Positions 6,204 through 6,854 of a stretch of DNA of 6,854 nt are shown piece by piece. Both the position numbers and the translations under genes were made by a program. The DNA comes from JAWWPG01 sp038327385. GTDB taxonomy: Bacteria; Actinomycetota; Actinomycetes; Propionibacteriales; Nocardioidaceae. Within the stretch, counting starts at the first letter, position 1. Each line of letters opens with the position of its first letter. The DNA is taken from positions 1-6,854 of the forward strand of contig JBBQKY010000140.1 of NCBI GenBank assembly GCA_038327385.1, read 5' to 3'. Under the pieces are notes generated by a model that worked only from the letters and a program-made list of their open reading frames with translations, made no database searches and was not told the origin of the DNA.

Positions 6204-6854
6204 TCAGCCGAAGCGGCCGTTGACGTAGTCCGAGGTGCGCGGGTCCTGCGGGCGCTCGAAGATCTGCCGCGTCGGGCCGGACTCCACGATCCAGCCGGGC
6301 GTGCCCTCCTCGGCGAGGAAGAACGCACAGTAGTCCGAGACCCTGGCGGCCTGCTGCATGTTGTGGGTGACGATCACGATCGTCACCTCGTCGGACAGCT
6401 CGGCGATGGTGTCCTCGATGCGCCGAGTCGACGTCGGGTCGAGGGCGGAGCACGGCTCGTCCATGAGCAGCACATCGGGGCGCACCGCCAGCGAGCGGGC
6501 GATGCACAGGCGCTGCTGCTGCCCGCCGGACAGGTCGCCCCCCGGACGCTGCAGCCGGTCCTTGACCTCCCGCCACAGCCCGGCCTTGCCCAGGCAGGTC
6601 TCGACGAGCTCGGCACGCTCGTGCCGGCCAGCCCGGTTGCCGGTGAGCTTCAGCCCAGCCGTGACGTTCTCGGCGATCGTCATCGCCGGGAAGGGGTTCG
6701 GCTTCTGGAAGACCATCCCGATGCGGCGACGGGCCTCGGTCAGGCGTTGGCCCGGGTCGTAGATGTCCTCGCCGTTGAGCTCGACGCGGCCAGCCATGGC
6801 CGCCGAGGGCACTAGCTCGTGCATGCGGTTCAGGATGCGCAGGAAGGTCGACTT
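6204..6854 (-). CDS. pstB: PstB, phosphate ABC transporter ATP-binding subunit (N-terminal end outside window)
   Basis: The frame runs from the right edge to the TGA at 6206-6204, 216 residues. The window cuts the gene exactly at the Walker A lysine: the first residues are KSTFLRILNR, so GxxGxG lies outside. Visible parts in this numbering: the Q-loop in IGMVFQKPNPFPAMT (about 45-59), signature LSGGQQQR (112-119), Walker B VLLMDEP (132-138) with the D-loop SALDPTS (140-146), and the H-loop IVIVTHNMQQAARVSDYCAFF. The C-terminus YVNGRFG is very close to the YVTGRFG ending of PstB proteins. PstB drives high-affinity phosphate import with PstS, PstC and PstA, whose genes would be expected further right. 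The Met at 6824 is internal, not the start. Assignment is firm; regulation by a PhoP-type regulator would act at the operon promoter, outside the window. Confidence 0.96.
   Translation of the reverse strand, partial: KSTFLRILNRMHELVPSAAMAGRVELNGEDIYDPGQRLTEARRRIGMVFQKPNPFPAMTIAENVTAGLKLTGNRAGRHERAELVETCLGKAGLWREVKDRLQRPGGDLSGGQQQRLCIARSLAVRPDVLLMDEPCSALDPTSTRRIEDTIAELSDEVTIVIVTHNMQQAARVSDYCAFFLAEEGTPGWIVESGPTRQIFERPQDPRTSDYVNGRFG

Noticed and set aside
6195..6211. Small hairpin TCGGC/GCCGA over the pstB stop codon, considered as a terminator
   Set aside because: Only five base pairs, overlapping the last codons, and no T-tract follows on the minus strand.

Overview
The window is a high-GC, GC3-rich stretch typical of an actinobacterial chromosome. 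The N-terminus of the HemW protein and the overall style of the helicase and acyl-CoA synthetase also resemble actinobacterial homologues from memory; the genus cannot be named from this sequence. Genes are densely packed and no non-coding stretch exceeds 150 bases. I see no IS element, CRISPR array, tRNA, rRNA or phage gene.

Layout from left to right. Bases 1-348 (+) hold the C-terminal 115 residues of a metallo-beta-lactamase-fold hydrolase. It converges on hemW across a 143-base gap containing a large imperfect inverted repeat (394-454), probably a bidirectional terminator. The rest of the window is on the minus strand. Read in transcription order from the right edge it is: pstB (phosphate ABC transporter ATPase, cut by the window edge at the Walker A lysine); an APH(6)-type small-molecule kinase whose start should be placed at 6127, well inside the longest open frame; a probable terminator hairpin (5134-5160); a DEAD-box RNA helicase with an Arg-rich tail (5052-3640); a long-chain acyl-CoA synthetase (3615-1747); and the heme chaperone hemW (1742-492).

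Helicase, acyl-CoA synthetase and hemW are separated by only 24 and 4 bases and are probably co-transcribed. Their functions (RNA remodelling, fatty-acid activation, heme insertion) are not one pathway, so the unit looks like a housekeeping cluster. The kinase follows pstB by 76 bases and may be transcribed with the end of the phosphate-uptake operon.

I found no convincing undescribed multi-gene system. The points most worth a second look are the convergent-gene inverted repeat, the helicase leader (a hairpin followed by an out-of-frame reading frame with coding-like base use), the GGCTCC hexamer array inside the acyl-CoA synthetase gene, and the kinase placed behind pstB.
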